Assembly (NCBI GenBank): GCA_012184525.1
Contig: WOFQ01000041.1
Coordinates: forward strand, 124,001-188,000
Reading direction: 5' to 3'
DNA length: 64,000 bases
Source: Xenoacremonium recifei
Lineage: Eukaryota > Ascomycota > Sordariomycetes > Hypocreales > Nectriaceae
Below the pieces are notes generated by a model. The model had not been told where the DNA came from and searched no databases. It saw only the letters and a program-made list of their open reading frames with translations. The position numbers were made by a program, and so were the translations under genes. Positions 37,501 to 47,879 of this stretch are shown piece by piece (position 1 is the first letter of the stretch; the number at the start of each line of letters is the position of its first letter).

Positions 37501-39771
37501 CTTTCAAAGACCATGTTGCTCCTAAGCTGGTAAGAATTGACCCAGCTTTCGCAACAGCATCAGCAAATACGCCATGCCTCTGTAATCCAGCCGTCATTTG
37601 TGGATATCTGAGTATGATCAGCGAACGTCGAGAGGAGCAAGCCGGCGCTGATTTCAGAAATCAGCAGAGCGGAGGTTGATTCAGCACTTACTGGGCACCT
37701 TGTCCAGTGAATACAAAGGCGAGACTACGATCTCGTATCTTCCTGGGCTTCAATGTTGCCAATTGATCTTTCACTTCTTTCAACGAACTCGCAACAGTCG
37801 CCACTCGATAGGGGTAGTGAGTACGCCGCTGTCCAAGGGTAAAACTGAGATCTTTCATGAAACTAAAAGATGATGGTACATCATCTAAGTAGTCCGTTAA
37901 GGACTTGAGATAAGCTGCAAGACTGCTTTCGGACTTGGCAGAAAGGACGTATATCTGCCTCGAGGAACTGGGAATGGAATGAATGCTAGCATGGGGGCTA
38001 TTCTGGACCATACTCGTAGCCCTATTGAGCATAGAGTCATTGTTGTTTTGGGGGCCATTAGAATGTCCATTGCAACCATTCGCTATGTCTGACTTGGTCC
38101 CAGTTGCGTATGCTTGACCATCCATCATAAGGTGCGGACTTTCAGGTCCCTTGTCTAGAATTATTGCAGCGTTGCTACCACCAAATCCTATGTTCTTGTT
38201 CAGTGTGAAAAGGTTTAGAGAGTTGAACGTTATAACCTACCGAAATTTGTGACACAGACCCGCTTCTCAGCATTCTTTGGCCAGGGCACTGTAGTGGTTG
38301 CTATCTACCACATTGTCAGTTCACACAATCCTAAGAGAATTCAATAGCAAAAGTGGTAGGCTTACACGCAGTTTCTCTCGACCTTCAATGCGCGGGTTGA
38401 AGCTCTCGAAGTTAGCGTTTGGCAGAATATACCCATGCTGTAGCATTAAAATGGCCTTGATCATGCCGAGAATACCGCTTGCTCCTTCTAAATGTCTGGA
38501 GATGAACGTTAGATAGATTGATGAGTGTCATGCAAGTTGACATACTAACCCAAAATTTGACTTCAATGACCCGATATAAAGTGGATCTGACAATGTTCTC
38601 GCGCTCGCCAACACTGTCGTGAACGAGCCAGCCTCAATGGGATCACTTGTTATTTAGCTACCATAAGCCACGTCAAGCAATTTGATACTTACCCGACTTT
38701 CGTGCCTGTGCCGTGGCCCTGAGGTTACGTTCGTTTAAACATTAATAATACGATGGATTGAAACTGTCATATCGAACATACCTCTACTACAGGAGTCTCA
38801 GCAGGGTCCAGCCCAATTTCTCGATGCACCCGCCACAGCAGTTGCTCTTGCGCGGACCGACTTGGCATGGTGATCCCTTCTGACCGGCCACCATGATTGC
38901 AAGCGGAATTGCGGATAACAGCTTGGATGGGATCTCCGCATTTGACTGCGTCATCAAGGCGTTTTATCAACAGGCATGCGGCACCCTCGCCGCGGCCAAA
39001 TCCTGAAGCCCTTGAATCATATGAGAAAGATTTGCCTTCAGGAGAAAGAGCCCTTGGAAATAGATCAGCAAGCTCGCCCGGTAAAAATGCTGAAGCTATT
39101 GACGAATGATGAACATACCCCATTGTATCTAGGAAACTCCACTGGCCTGGACCAAGCAATAGAGCAGCACCGCCGACGAACGCCGAATCACACTCGCCAG
39201 CAAGAAGACTCTGACATGCTATATGCACAGCATATGTGCTACTTGCACAAGCAGTGTCAAGAGCTAGACTAGGGCCAGTAAGATCGAAGAAATAGGAGAG
39301 ACGGTTAGCAAACATGCAAGAAGCACCACCAGTGCTTGTCCAAGTTGAAGATGAGGGGATGTCTTCCCCCATCATATGGCCATGTTCGGGAGAACCAATG
39401 GCTGAGAAGACGCCAGTATTAGATTTCGCAAGATCCAATAGACTGACACCTGCGCTTTCAGCAGCTTCCAGAGTACATTCAAGCAATATGCGATGTTGAG
39501 GGTCAACTGCGCGGGCCTCTTCAGCGCGAAGGTTGAAAAAGGGGGCATCGAAGCTGTAAATATCATCGGGCAAGAAATGGCCTCCTGACGCTGAGATACA
39601 CCCAGCCTTATCTTTATCGTGGAAATGGTAAGAGTCATAGTCGAATCTATCTGTAGGGATCTTAGACCAAGCTGACTTTGCTTCCGAGAGATAGTCCCAA
39701 AGCCCTTTCCGTCCTACTCCTGGCGCTCGGTACGAAAGACCTATGATGGCAATTGGGTCGTGGCCCTGCAT
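31510..39771 (-). CDS. Highly reducing polyketide synthase (KS-AT-DH-MT-ER-KR-ACP)
   Basis: Iterative type I HR-PKS that builds a reduced, probably C-methylated acyl chain from malonyl-CoA and SAM. Exons 38782-39771, 38693-38718, 38550-38645, 38366-38495, 38241-38304, 37692-38187, 37501-37607, 32458-37445, 32222-32398 and 31510-32160 sum to 2574 residues. Domain motifs: KS DTACASS near 183, EGHGTGT and SNFGHLEG; AT GHSSGE near 688; DH HNVGGHVIFP near 1020 with a PPTLDTFLQ acid motif; methyltransferase EIGAGTGSA near 1470; ER HAASGAVGQA near 2000; KR TGGTGGIG near 2213; ACP NYSLDSL near 2523. All active residues I looked for are present. No thioesterase or reductase follows the ACP, so the chain must be taken by a partner, most simply the divergent NRPS. 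Ten nt-level ambiguities remain: a 66-nt in-frame intron in exon 1 (39053-39118) would give 2552 residues. Confidence 0.92.
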
Positions 39772-40720
39772 TTTCCTCGGGCTTTGGTATGGCACAGTAA
39801 TACAAGGGAAGCCTGAATAGTTGAAAATGCTGTAAGTAACATAAGCAGAAACAATGTATCGGTTTCAGCATACAGTGTATTTGTTACTGACCAGCTACTT
39901 CTAATATGATGTTGGGCCGAGGGGTAACACCGCGGTAGAGCCCCCAGTCTATTTCTGTGGAGGTCTGGATCGCTCGGCCTTCGGGCACGAAAGTGCTTCC
40001 AGTCCCCGTGATCGTCGATGCTGAAGTTATTCACCTACCTCTTTGGACTACACGACGTCAGCAGGGCGGATCGTGATGCAACTCAAGTTACGGTACATGG
40101 GTTGATGACTCCACCAACGGCCGTAGATAAACCCTCAGTTCCTGTTCAGTCTAACAGGATTTAGAGAATCCGCTTCTTTTGATTCGTCATTACCAATAAG
40201 ATAGCAAGTCTGTAGAGTTGTTTAGTATTCGTATATGCGACTCCGAGAGTGCGACTGCAGTAAGGATTTGTAGGATTCAAGTAGCTCGCCCCATGGGGTG
40301 CTGCAAAAGCCGGGGTTAGCGGAGAAGAGTTTAAAACAGGCCATGAAGTGATATTCCACGCTGAGAAAGACCGTTGATGAATAATGTAAGAAATAGCATT
40401 CAGGAAGTGGTAATGTAATCCTATTGTCTACGTTGCATAGCTCTGTTGTCGGCAACTACACGGAATCATTCTCATTCTACGCTGCAACTGGTTACAATAC
40501 TCATGCATTCGAGCTTGGATTGAAGAGCTGTATCGGATCGATATGGCCTGATATGCAATTGTGTGATTATGAGGAACACGTCCGCAGGTTGCCCTCGTCT
40601 ATAAGCCATAAACGAATTTAGATTAAGAGGAAAAATTTGCATATCGCGCCATCCTTATTGCCCGACACGCCCAGGGTGTGGGCATGCACATAGAAGTCGC
40701 AAAGTCGCCCTGAGGGATTC

Positions 40721-40732
40721 CGGAGATCACCG
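40721..40732. promoter_or_regulatory. CGG-N6-CCG palindrome, candidate Zn2Cys6 operator
   Basis: CGGAGATCACCG has two inverted CGG half-sites six bases apart, a class of site bound by some Zn2Cys6 dimers. It lies inside the shared PKS/NRPS promoter region, about 630 bp before the NRPS start. A 12-mer with six fixed bases can occur by chance. Confidence 0.35.
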
Positions 40733-41216
40733 TATTTGGAGACCTAAGGCGCGGTGAGGGATATTACATGCGTGACGAGAGAGACAGCCAATATTGGAGT
40801 CAAAGTGATTTGCCGCAACGCAGGGCAACAAACTTTCGACAAAATCTGGATTATATGCTGGTGCCTGCTACTAGTGTGATCCTGCTAGGTTCAAATTTTG
40901 GTACGCGCAATGTTTCTCGGTGCAAAATACGTCACATTGAACAGAAGCGGCTGCCCCGAAACGCTTGATGTATATTGGTGGATGCTTAGGATGCCGATCC
41001 TTGGGACTTTTGGCAAGTGAACGACCTGTCACGGCATTTCCTTGTACCTAAGACTTGAATTGAAATCGGTTAAGGAAAGTTCAACCATATCTTGTAGATG
41101 GACGTGGCGAGCTCGTAGAAGAAATGGGTGTTTTCTAATGTATGACTGGGCAGTCAAATGTTAAGAGCTAAGTACTTGTACTTGCTCCGTCATGTACTTC
41201 CTCGTTGAAATAGTGC

Positions 41217-41222
41217 TATAAA
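41217..41222 (+). promoter_or_regulatory. TATA box candidate of the NRPS gene
   Basis: TATAAA about 140 bp before the NRPS ATG. The distance allows a leader of roughly 100 bases. Confidence 0.4.
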
Positions 41223-41363
41223 GAGTATGGAAGTGGCTAAACAGAACAAAAGAGAGAATAAGTGGAATAGCGTTACTTAAATTATACAAGATTTCAATGG
41301 GGGATATTTCAGTCCACCCACCGCCATATTCAGCAAACATTTCGTCACCAGCATAGACACTTA

Positions 41364-44300
41364 ATGAGTCAAGCGCTTGTAGCTGCTCTCAACATGACTG
41401 GAACTGCCACGATGTCCAGGGGTAAACTTGATGAGGCGTCATTGGACGAAATTTCTCAAACATGTGACATATCACAAGACGCAATTGAGGATATTTACGA
41501 TTGCAGTCCTCTTCAAGTTGCAACGGTGGCAGAATCTTCAATCCATCCTGGCGCCAGCGTCTTCCAATTCGTTTTCAGCCTTGCTCATACTATTGACCTT
41601 GACTGCTTCTGTCGCGCTCTTCACGATGTTGTTGCACTCAATTCAATTCTTCGTACAAGATTTGTCAATGGTCGGCTAGGACTCGTCCAGGTTGTTGTTC
41701 GGGAGCATCTCTACGTTAAGCGCCCAGAGGTCTCTCTCAACGAATATTTGATGCTGGACAAGAAAAGGGGCCTGGCACTAGGAATGCCACTCTTCCGAAG
41801 TGCCATAATCGAACGGAAGCTGGTGTTAACGATGCACCATGGGATAATGGACCATGCCTCCCTTACCCCTCTATTTGAAGATGTATTGGCGATTTATCAC
41901 GGAAAGCCACCAAAGGAGCGCGCTCGCTTCAAGGAATTTGTGGCTCATTGCAATCGCATGGATGAGTCTTTGGCCAAATCCTTTTGGGGGTCTCAATTTC
42001 GAGGTGCTCCCACCATCTACCCAAAAGTTCATCAAGGATATCTTCCTCTGGCTACGCATGTAGTCAATCGCCAAATCGTCTTAAGTCAAGTCGGGGATTC
42101 TGTTTCTCTTGCACACATTCCGTCATTCATAGAGGTAGCATGGGCACTCACAGCTTCGACCTATGCTGGATCCGACAGTGTGGCCTTTGGAATGATCCTG
42201 TCCGGTCGTACTTCGTCGGCATGCGCCGCTACCGAAACAACGCTTGGCCCTACAATTGTAGTTATTCCAGTCCAGGTCATCTTCCAGCGGAGTTCGACCC
42301 TGGAGGGAATGTTGAAGGATAGAAATGCAGCCCGCCGACAACTACAAACCCATCCAAGTTTGCACTATGGACTTGCCAGAATCCGTGCCGTCAATGAGGC
42401 GGCAAAGATTGCCGCCGGATTCCAAACTTTACTGAATATTCGCCCTCGTTGGTATGAACCAGCGGAGGCCTCCGAAATATCACTCGACCAAATGAATGAG
42501 CCTCATGGTGCCTTTGCTCTATCCCTTTCTTGCGACCTACATGACAATGGAATATCCCTGGAAGCAGCATGCGACCCAGCTGTCCTGGGTGACAATGAAC
42601 TGAATCGAATTCTGCGTCAGTTCGAACATTTCCTTCAATTACTGACACAAGCCGATCCCGCCACAAAGCTTGCACAATTGCCACGGCTTAACCTACATGA
42701 TCTCTCTCAGATCCTGGAATGGAACCGCCAACTGAACCCTCAAACGACGGAGAAATGCGTTCACGACCTCTTCGAAGAGCAAGTCCAGCAAAGGCCAGAC
42801 GCTCTAGCAGTGAATGCCTGCGATGGCAAAGCTACCTATGCCGAGCTTAATGACATGTCAGATCGGCTTGCCCTCGAACTCCGCCGACGGGGCGTGTCCG
42901 TTGAGGCACCTGTTGCTTTGTTATTCGACAAGTCGATTTGGATTATCGTGGCAACACTTGGTGTCATGAAGGCAGGCGGCGCTTGTGTGCCTATTGCAGC
43001 GTCTGATCCTCTTCTACGTATAAACGCCATTCTCTCTACGGCAGATGTGGAGGTTGTTCTCACTTCATCTGCGCAATATTGCCATGCTTCCGGTTTGGCT
43101 CCAACTGTCCTTGCAATCACAGCGGAATTAATATCCGGGCTACCGAGCCCAAATGACACCCACATTTGGTGCCAATCCCCAACAAGTCTTGCTTACATAC
43201 TCTTCACGAGCGGTAGTACGGGAACACCAAAGGGTGTGATGTTAGAACATCGCAATTTATCTTCTTCATTGAACCATTTGGTAAAGCTATGCGGATACGG
43301 TGAGCTCTGCAGGATGCTCCAGTTTGCTTCGTATGCCTGGGACATTAGTATTGGCGAAATATTCATCACTCTTGTGTCTGGTGGTTGTCTTCTGATTCCG
43401 TCCGAAGAGGATAGATCCTCAGATCTTTCGACTTACATAGAGAACAAGAACGCCAATTGCGCCATATTGACTCCCACAGTGATTCAAACTTTGACACCAG
43501 AGGATGTTCCCAGCCTTGGGCTGCTCTTTTCGATTGGCGAACCAGTCTCCCCTGATGCTTCGACGACATGGGGTAAAGCTTTGCGTTTTGTCAACGGTTG
43601 GGGGCCTACCGAAGCGTCAATTCTTTCTACTGTTGCAGAATTGACGCCAAATTCATTATACCCCGAAACTATCGGCCAGCCCTTGAATTCAGTGATCTGG
43701 ATAGTTAACCCAAAGGATGCTAACGATCTTGCCCCGATTGGATCGATTGGGGAAGTCCTAGTTGACGGACCTGGAGTGGCTCGTGGCTATCTAAAAGACG
43801 AAAAAAGAACAAAAGCTTCTTTCATAAAACCACCTGTTTGGGCATCTTCCTGTCAGTCCGAGCAGAGACACCTCTTTCGAACGGGGGACTTGGCCAAATA
43901 CAACACCGATGGCAGTATTTGTTTCATTGGCAGACAAGACTGCCAAGTAAAAGTTCGTGGACAGAGATTTGAGCTTGGCGAAGTCGAAAGTGTTCTTCTG
44001 GGCTGCGACAAAGTGCAAAATGCTTTCGCTACAACGAAAATTGTTGAGGGCCGCACTGAACTAATTGCCGTTATGTGTCTGGCAGATGCGACGCTACCTA
44101 GGCAGACTAGCTTGCAGGAGATCTCCGATGATCATGCGGAAGTGAAGGTGCATCACATTCGAGTGATCCAAGACCTCGCACGCTCAAGCTTGCCGTTATA
44201 CATGGTACCAACCATATGGTTGGTAGTTGAGCGACTGCCCCAAACAGCTTCTGCCAAGGTGGATCGAGAATGCATTACTTCGTGGTTGAAGACGAAAGGT

Positions 44301-46265
44301 CTCTCGGCTGCTAGAGTCACACTGGAATCCAATCATGGAACGATTTTGACAAAACCGCACACAAAAGAGGAAGAGATTCTACATTCTGCGTGGCAATCCA
44401 TCCTCCATCTCCCTAGAGAGAAGGTTGGATTAGAAAGCTTGTTTATTCAACTAGGTGGCGACTCGATTCTAGCGATGAGGGTGGCCACAGAATGCAGAAA
44501 GCGTGGAATTATAGTTCATACAGCATCCCTACTTGGAACAAATACTCTGGCTCAGATTGCTAAGTCATCAAGACCGGCGTCCGCTACTGGCCCTACCAAG
44601 GGATCTGCGAAGACTTCATCAACGCATCGAGATGCTATCAACGAAAGAATGACAGTCGTGAAAAAAGATATCAATGCCAAACTAGCAGCGCAAAAAAACA
44701 TCCAGATCTCAATAGAGGCTATCGTCCCAGCGACTGATAGTCAAGCTATCATGCTTGCAGCCGGAGAAATTGGTCGCAAGGGTTATTACATGAACTTTGA
44801 CGTCGGGTGTGGTGAGGGTGTTGAAGTCCTGCGACTACGGGAGGCCTGTGAGAGAGTGGCTCAACAGCACGGCATCTTGCGTACAGCCTTCTTCCAACAC
44901 AAGTCGAGTCTGTATCAAGTCGTCCTTACCATGCCACCGAAGGATGTGGTAATTCAAGACGCAGATGAGAATCGACTGGGCCAACCATTCCATGAAGGAG
45001 TCACGTTAGCGCACTTTTGTCTCTTTTCAGAGGATGGAGGACGTTGCGACCGTCTTCGTCTCGCAATCCACCACGCTCTCTACGATGCAATATCCATTGG
45101 CCTGATACTTAGCGACTTAGATGCAGCTTATACAGGCCAAAGTCTGTCAGATGGCCCCCAATTTCATTCCTGGGTCTCAAACATCGAACGACTAGATGTC
45201 TCTGATGCCCGAAGGTTCTGGAAGGATAATTTAGTAGGGTCACAGATGCCGTATCTGATTCCTTCTGTCCCGGGCGACGTTCGGGGTCATCCATTGGATG
45301 ACATCAGCCGAATTCATGTTCCACTCGCCAGTATCAAGTCACAGTCCGGAACACCATCAAGCGTGGTCAAGGCAGCTTGGTCATTACTCATTGCTCAAGC
45401 CCTCGGTACGACAGATGTGCTATTTGGTGAAGTTAGTGCAAACCGGTACACGGCCCTATATGGAATCGAAAAGGTTAAAGGTCCGTGTGTTAACACGGTT
45501 CCGGTTCGAGCGTATTTGGATCCTTCAAAGACTCTAGAATCCTTGGTCAGACAAATTCACGACTTATCAACGAACGGGATGTCGCACCATTTACTCGGAA
45601 CTCGATCAATTGTTAGGGAATGCACTTCCTGGCCTCGGTGGACTCGATTCAGCACGGCGGTTGTATATCAGAATCATGACTCGTTCAAGGAAGTTGTCAA
45701 AATTGGCAATACTGCTTGCCAACTTTCAGTCACGGGCAGGCTCGGAGATGTCACTGATATCCACGTCATTGCGACTCCTGTCGGGGAGGATCTGGAAATT
45801 GAGCTGCGATTTTCTTCGCTAGTTTTCCCGGACCAGCAGGTTCAATGGATCTCCAGCACCTTCTCGAAAATCCTGAACGAGTTTCATTTGAACCTCGAGC
45901 GAAGCATATCTGAAGTTCAGGCTACCCTACGATGTATTGGATGTGACTACATTGTCCCTTCGACTTCGTCGTTCCTTCTGTCTCCGGTAACTACTGGAGA
46001 TATTACCCTTTCATTAAAAGAGGCATACAGCATAGTAGCAGACGCATGGGGTGACCTTGAACTTCCGACTCTCAGGCAAGACTCCGATGTCACCATTTGG
46101 GACTGTGGAGGAGATATTGTGACTGCTCTACTCCTATCTGAGTCCTACAATTCACGGGGGTACAGTATCCCAATGGGAGAAATCATCAAGAATCCCAGTC
46201 AACGTATGCAAGCCCTTGTGGTGGCTTCAAAGCACAAAGTCCAAGATGGACCCAAGGCCGGATGA
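41364..46265 (+). CDS. Nonribosomal peptide synthetase, C-A-T-C with a serine-less terminal carrier-like domain
   Basis: Intronless 1633-residue synthetase. The first C domain has HHGIMDH near residue 158 (variant of HHxxxDG). The A domain has FTSGSTGTPKG near 614, NGWGPTE, FRTGDLAKY, VKVRGQRFELGE and the Lys of SAKVDRE, so it should be active. The T domain has LGGDS with Ser1034. A second C domain has HHALYDA near 1236. The tail has a carrier-like sequence WDCGGDIVTALLL (residues 1579-1591) in which the phosphopantetheine Ser is missing. Hand alignment to GrsA gives the specificity residues D-I-G-I-F-I-G-I-L-K. Asp235 suggests an alpha-amino acid, and I do not predict which. I infer that C1 takes the PKS acyl chain and joins it to the amino acid. 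Release may use C2 or a separate enzyme. It is divergent from the PKS. Confidence 0.92.
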   Translation: MSQALVAALNMTGTATMSRGKLDEASLDEISQTCDISQDAIEDIYDCSPLQVATVAESSIHPGASVFQFVFSLAHTIDLDCFCRALHDVVALNSILRTRFVNGRLGLVQVVVREHLYVKRPEVSLNEYLMLDKKRGLALGMPLFRSAIIERKLVLTMHHGIMDHASLTPLFEDVLAIYHGKPPKERARFKEFVAHCNRMDESLAKSFWGSQFRGAPTIYPKVHQGYLPLATHVVNRQIVLSQVGDSVSLAHIPSFIEVAWALTASTYAGSDSVAFGMILSGRTSSACAATETTLGPTIVVIPVQVIFQRSSTLEGMLKDRNAARRQLQTHPSLHYGLARIRAVNEAAKIAAGFQTLLNIRPRWYEPAEASEISLDQMNEPHGAFALSLSCDLHDNGISLEAACDPAVLGDNELNRILRQFEHFLQLLTQADPATKLAQLPRLNLHDLSQILEWNRQLNPQTTEKCVHDLFEEQVQQRPDALAVNACDGKATYAELNDMSDRLALELRRRGVSVEAPVALLFDKSIWIIVATLGVMKAGGACVPIAASDPLLRINAILSTADVEVVLTSSAQYCHASGLAPTVLAITAELISGLPSPNDTHIWCQSPTSLAYILFTSGSTGTPKGVMLEHRNLSSSLNHLVKLCGYGELCRMLQFASYAWDISIGEIFITLVSGGCLLIPSEEDRSSDLSTYIENKNANCAILTPTVIQTLTPEDVPSLGLLFSIGEPVSPDASTTWGKALRFVNGWGPTEASILSTVAELTPNSLYPETIGQPLNSVIWIVNPKDANDLAPIGSIGEVLVDGPGVARGYLKDEKRTKASFIKPPVWASSCQSEQRHLFRTGDLAKYNTDGSICFIGRQDCQVKVRGQRFELGEVESVLLGCDKVQNAFATTKIVEGRTELIAVMCLADATLPRQTSLQEISDDHAEVKVHHIRVIQDLARSSLPLYMVPTIWLVVERLPQTASAKVDRECITSWLKTKGLSAARVTLESNHGTILTKPHTKEEEILHSAWQSILHLPREKVGLESLFIQLGGDSILAMRVATECRKRGIIVHTASLLGTNTLAQIAKSSRPASATGPTKGSAKTSSTHRDAINERMTVVKKDINAKLAAQKNIQISIEAIVPATDSQAIMLAAGEIGRKGYYMNFDVGCGEGVEVLRLREACERVAQQHGILRTAFFQHKSSLYQVVLTMPPKDVVIQDADENRLGQPFHEGVTLAHFCLFSEDGGRCDRLRLAIHHALYDAISIGLILSDLDAAYTGQSLSDGPQFHSWVSNIERLDVSDARRFWKDNLVGSQMPYLIPSVPGDVRGHPLDDISRIHVPLASIKSQSGTPSSVVKAAWSLLIAQALGTTDVLFGEVSANRYTALYGIEKVKGPCVNTVPVRAYLDPSKTLESLVRQIHDLSTNGMSHHLLGTRSIVRECTSWPRWTRFSTAVVYQNHDSFKEVVKIGNTACQLSVTGRLGDVTDIHVIATPVGEDLEIELRFSSLVFPDQQVQWISSTFSKILNEFHLNLERSISEVQATLRCIGCDYIVPSTSSFLLSPVTTGDITLSLKEAYSIVADAWGDLELPTLRQDSDVTIWDCGGDIVTALLLSESYNSRGYSIPMGEIIKNPSQRMQALVVASKHKVQDGPKAG

Positions 46266-46808
46266 TAGCGTTATCTAGATTAGCTAAAGAGACAATGAGG
46301 AGCCTATGGTAGGAGAGGAGACGGGAACAAGCAGGGCAGGTGCAGCAAGGCAAGCAAGGCAAGAAATTCACTTGAAAGCAAGGCAGAGGAGATTGGAATT
46401 GTAATGCCGACTTGACATATTCCTGGAAGCAGGCGGACTATGAGTAATTTATTTTAACTACGCGGTTCCTTGTCTTATGTATTGTACAGCATTTCTATCC
46501 TCTCGGAGCGATACTGGTGTGATGAATGGGATTATGGATGCCTAAAATTGCGGGGTGATCAGCATATGCGCATCCCCCGTTTGAAGTACCTAAGACTTGA
46601 ATTCGCAAATCGCTATACCGTCATCGAGCATATAATGATGTAAGAATCATGCAGACGCTGTCCTTTGGCCAGTATGGGGTGTTCTCGGTCCCATTTGAGC
46701 GATAAAAGACTACGTATTCGTGAATCGGTTTTGTCAGATCTTTAGTTTAGGCTTGAGAAAAATATTTCTGTTATATCTTGGATCTCGATATCGGTTGTAT
46801 AGCTATAA
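46266..46808. other. Intergenic region NRPS-SDR
   Basis: It begins with a purine-rich, GGCAAGCAAGGCAAG-like simple stretch near 46340-46370, probably 3' UTR. It ends in an AT-rich leader of the dehydrogenase. No gene is seen. Confidence 0.5.
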
Positions 46809-47803
46809 ATGGCGTTTGATCCAATTCATGATATTCCAGATTTATCTGGAAAGGTAATTCTGATCACTGGGGGCAAGATTCGTCAACATTGGAATTTGGA
46901 GAAATGGTTGAACTCATAATTCGAGCAGGCAATACCGGACTAGGTGCTGCTACCGTCAAGTCTCTTGCGCAACACAAACCCGATACCATCTGTATTTGTG
47001 CAAGGCCCATATCCTTGCCTACTGCAGAGAAGGTTGCTTCAGAAGTTCGGACTTCCTTCCCAGAAATCAATTTGCAAACCCGTGCGCTCGATCTCTCATC
47101 TTTCGATAGCATTAAAGCCTTCTCATCGGGGTTCCTCGAGGACGCAAAGCTTCTTGACTTCCTGCTTCTAAACGCTGGCGTATCATCAACAGCACCAACA
47201 TTGACTGAAGACGGCTATGAGACCCAATTTGGGATCAACTATCTCGGCCATGTCTTCTTAACACAGCTATTGATGCCTCTACTCTTAGAAACAGCCAGAA
47301 GAGGGAGAGATGTCCGAATTTTGATCACTTCTTCCATGGCCGCCTACTTCGACCCGCCGTCATCTGGGTTGGCGCTTGGTGAAATGAGAACAGCAGACTC
47401 GTTGAAGTCTGCTTACCAACGTTACGCCCACTCCAAACTTGCCCTCGTTCTGTTTGCTCGTCGGCTCTCACTGGTCTACCCTTCCTTGACAGTTGTGTCT
47501 TTCAACCCGGGTCAGGTCAGAACCGGTCTTTTTAGAAAGGCTAATGGAATTAATAAGTGTTTTATGATGTTTATTGGTATGCCGTTGATGTGGCTCACGG
47601 GTGTCAGCCCGGATCGAGGAGCCTTAAATGGACTATGGGCCATGTCTTCTCGGAATGTTAGCAGTGGTTCTTATTACGAGCCTATCGGTATTTTAGAAGA
47701 CAGGAAAAGATATTTGACGGACATCAATCTAATGAATCAATTGTGGGATTGGACGAACACAGAGTTGCAAACAAACCACGCACCAGGCTGGCCCGAGCCA
47801 TGA
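46809..47803 (+). CDS. Short-chain dehydrogenase/reductase (retinol-dehydrogenase-like)
   Basis: NAD(P)H-dependent SDR of 312 residues, a likely tailoring reductase or oxidase of the cluster. Exon 1 is 46809-46872 and exon 2 is 46929-47803. Joining them needs a GC-AG intron (46873-46928, donor GCAAGA). It exactly restores the cofactor motif ITGGNTGLG, and no GT donor does so. Other motifs: LLLNAGVS (NAG strand), NYLGHVFLT, ITSSMAAY (catalytic Ser) and YAHSK (catalytic Tyr and Lys). The FNPGQVRTGLF segment is the usual PG motif. A hydrophobic stretch (CFMMFIGMPLMWLTG) near residue 225 suggests membrane association, as in retinol-dehydrogenase-type SDRs. It lies same-strand after the NRPS and converges with the regulator 76 bp away. 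Confidence 0.9.
46873..46928 (+). other. Probable GC-AG intron
   Basis: 56-nt intron with donor GCAAGA and acceptor GCAG. It is the only splice that joins IPDLSGKVILITGG to NTGLG in frame within the dehydrogenase Rossmann motif. Confidence 0.75.
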
Positions 47804-47879
47804 GAACGAGACCGACCATCACCAGCCATTTTTTAGTATGAATATACAAATGCTCCTAGAATAAATGGATATAACTGCT

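Larger units (their letters stand above)
39772..41363. promoter_or_regulatory. Shared divergent promoter region of PKS and NRPS
   Basis: This 1.6 kb stretch separates the starts of the two megasynthase genes, which run apart. No gene is supported in it. It holds a CGG-N6-CCG palindrome, a CGG-N4-CGG direct repeat near 39968 and a TATA box before the NRPS. Co-regulation by the cluster's Zn2Cys6 protein is inferred, not shown. Confidence 0.6.

Noticed and set aside
40424..40968. Small plus-strand frames in the PKS/NRPS promoter region
   Set aside because: Short, without motifs or conserved features; expected by chance in 1.6 kb.
31510..46265. Ochratoxin-type PKS/NRPS cluster
   Set aside because: The PKS plus NRPS pair is similar in kind, but no halogenase, P450 or bZIP regulator is present near it.
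46804..46810. TATAAAT directly before the SDR start
   Set aside because: It touches the start codon, so it cannot act as the TATA box for that ATG.
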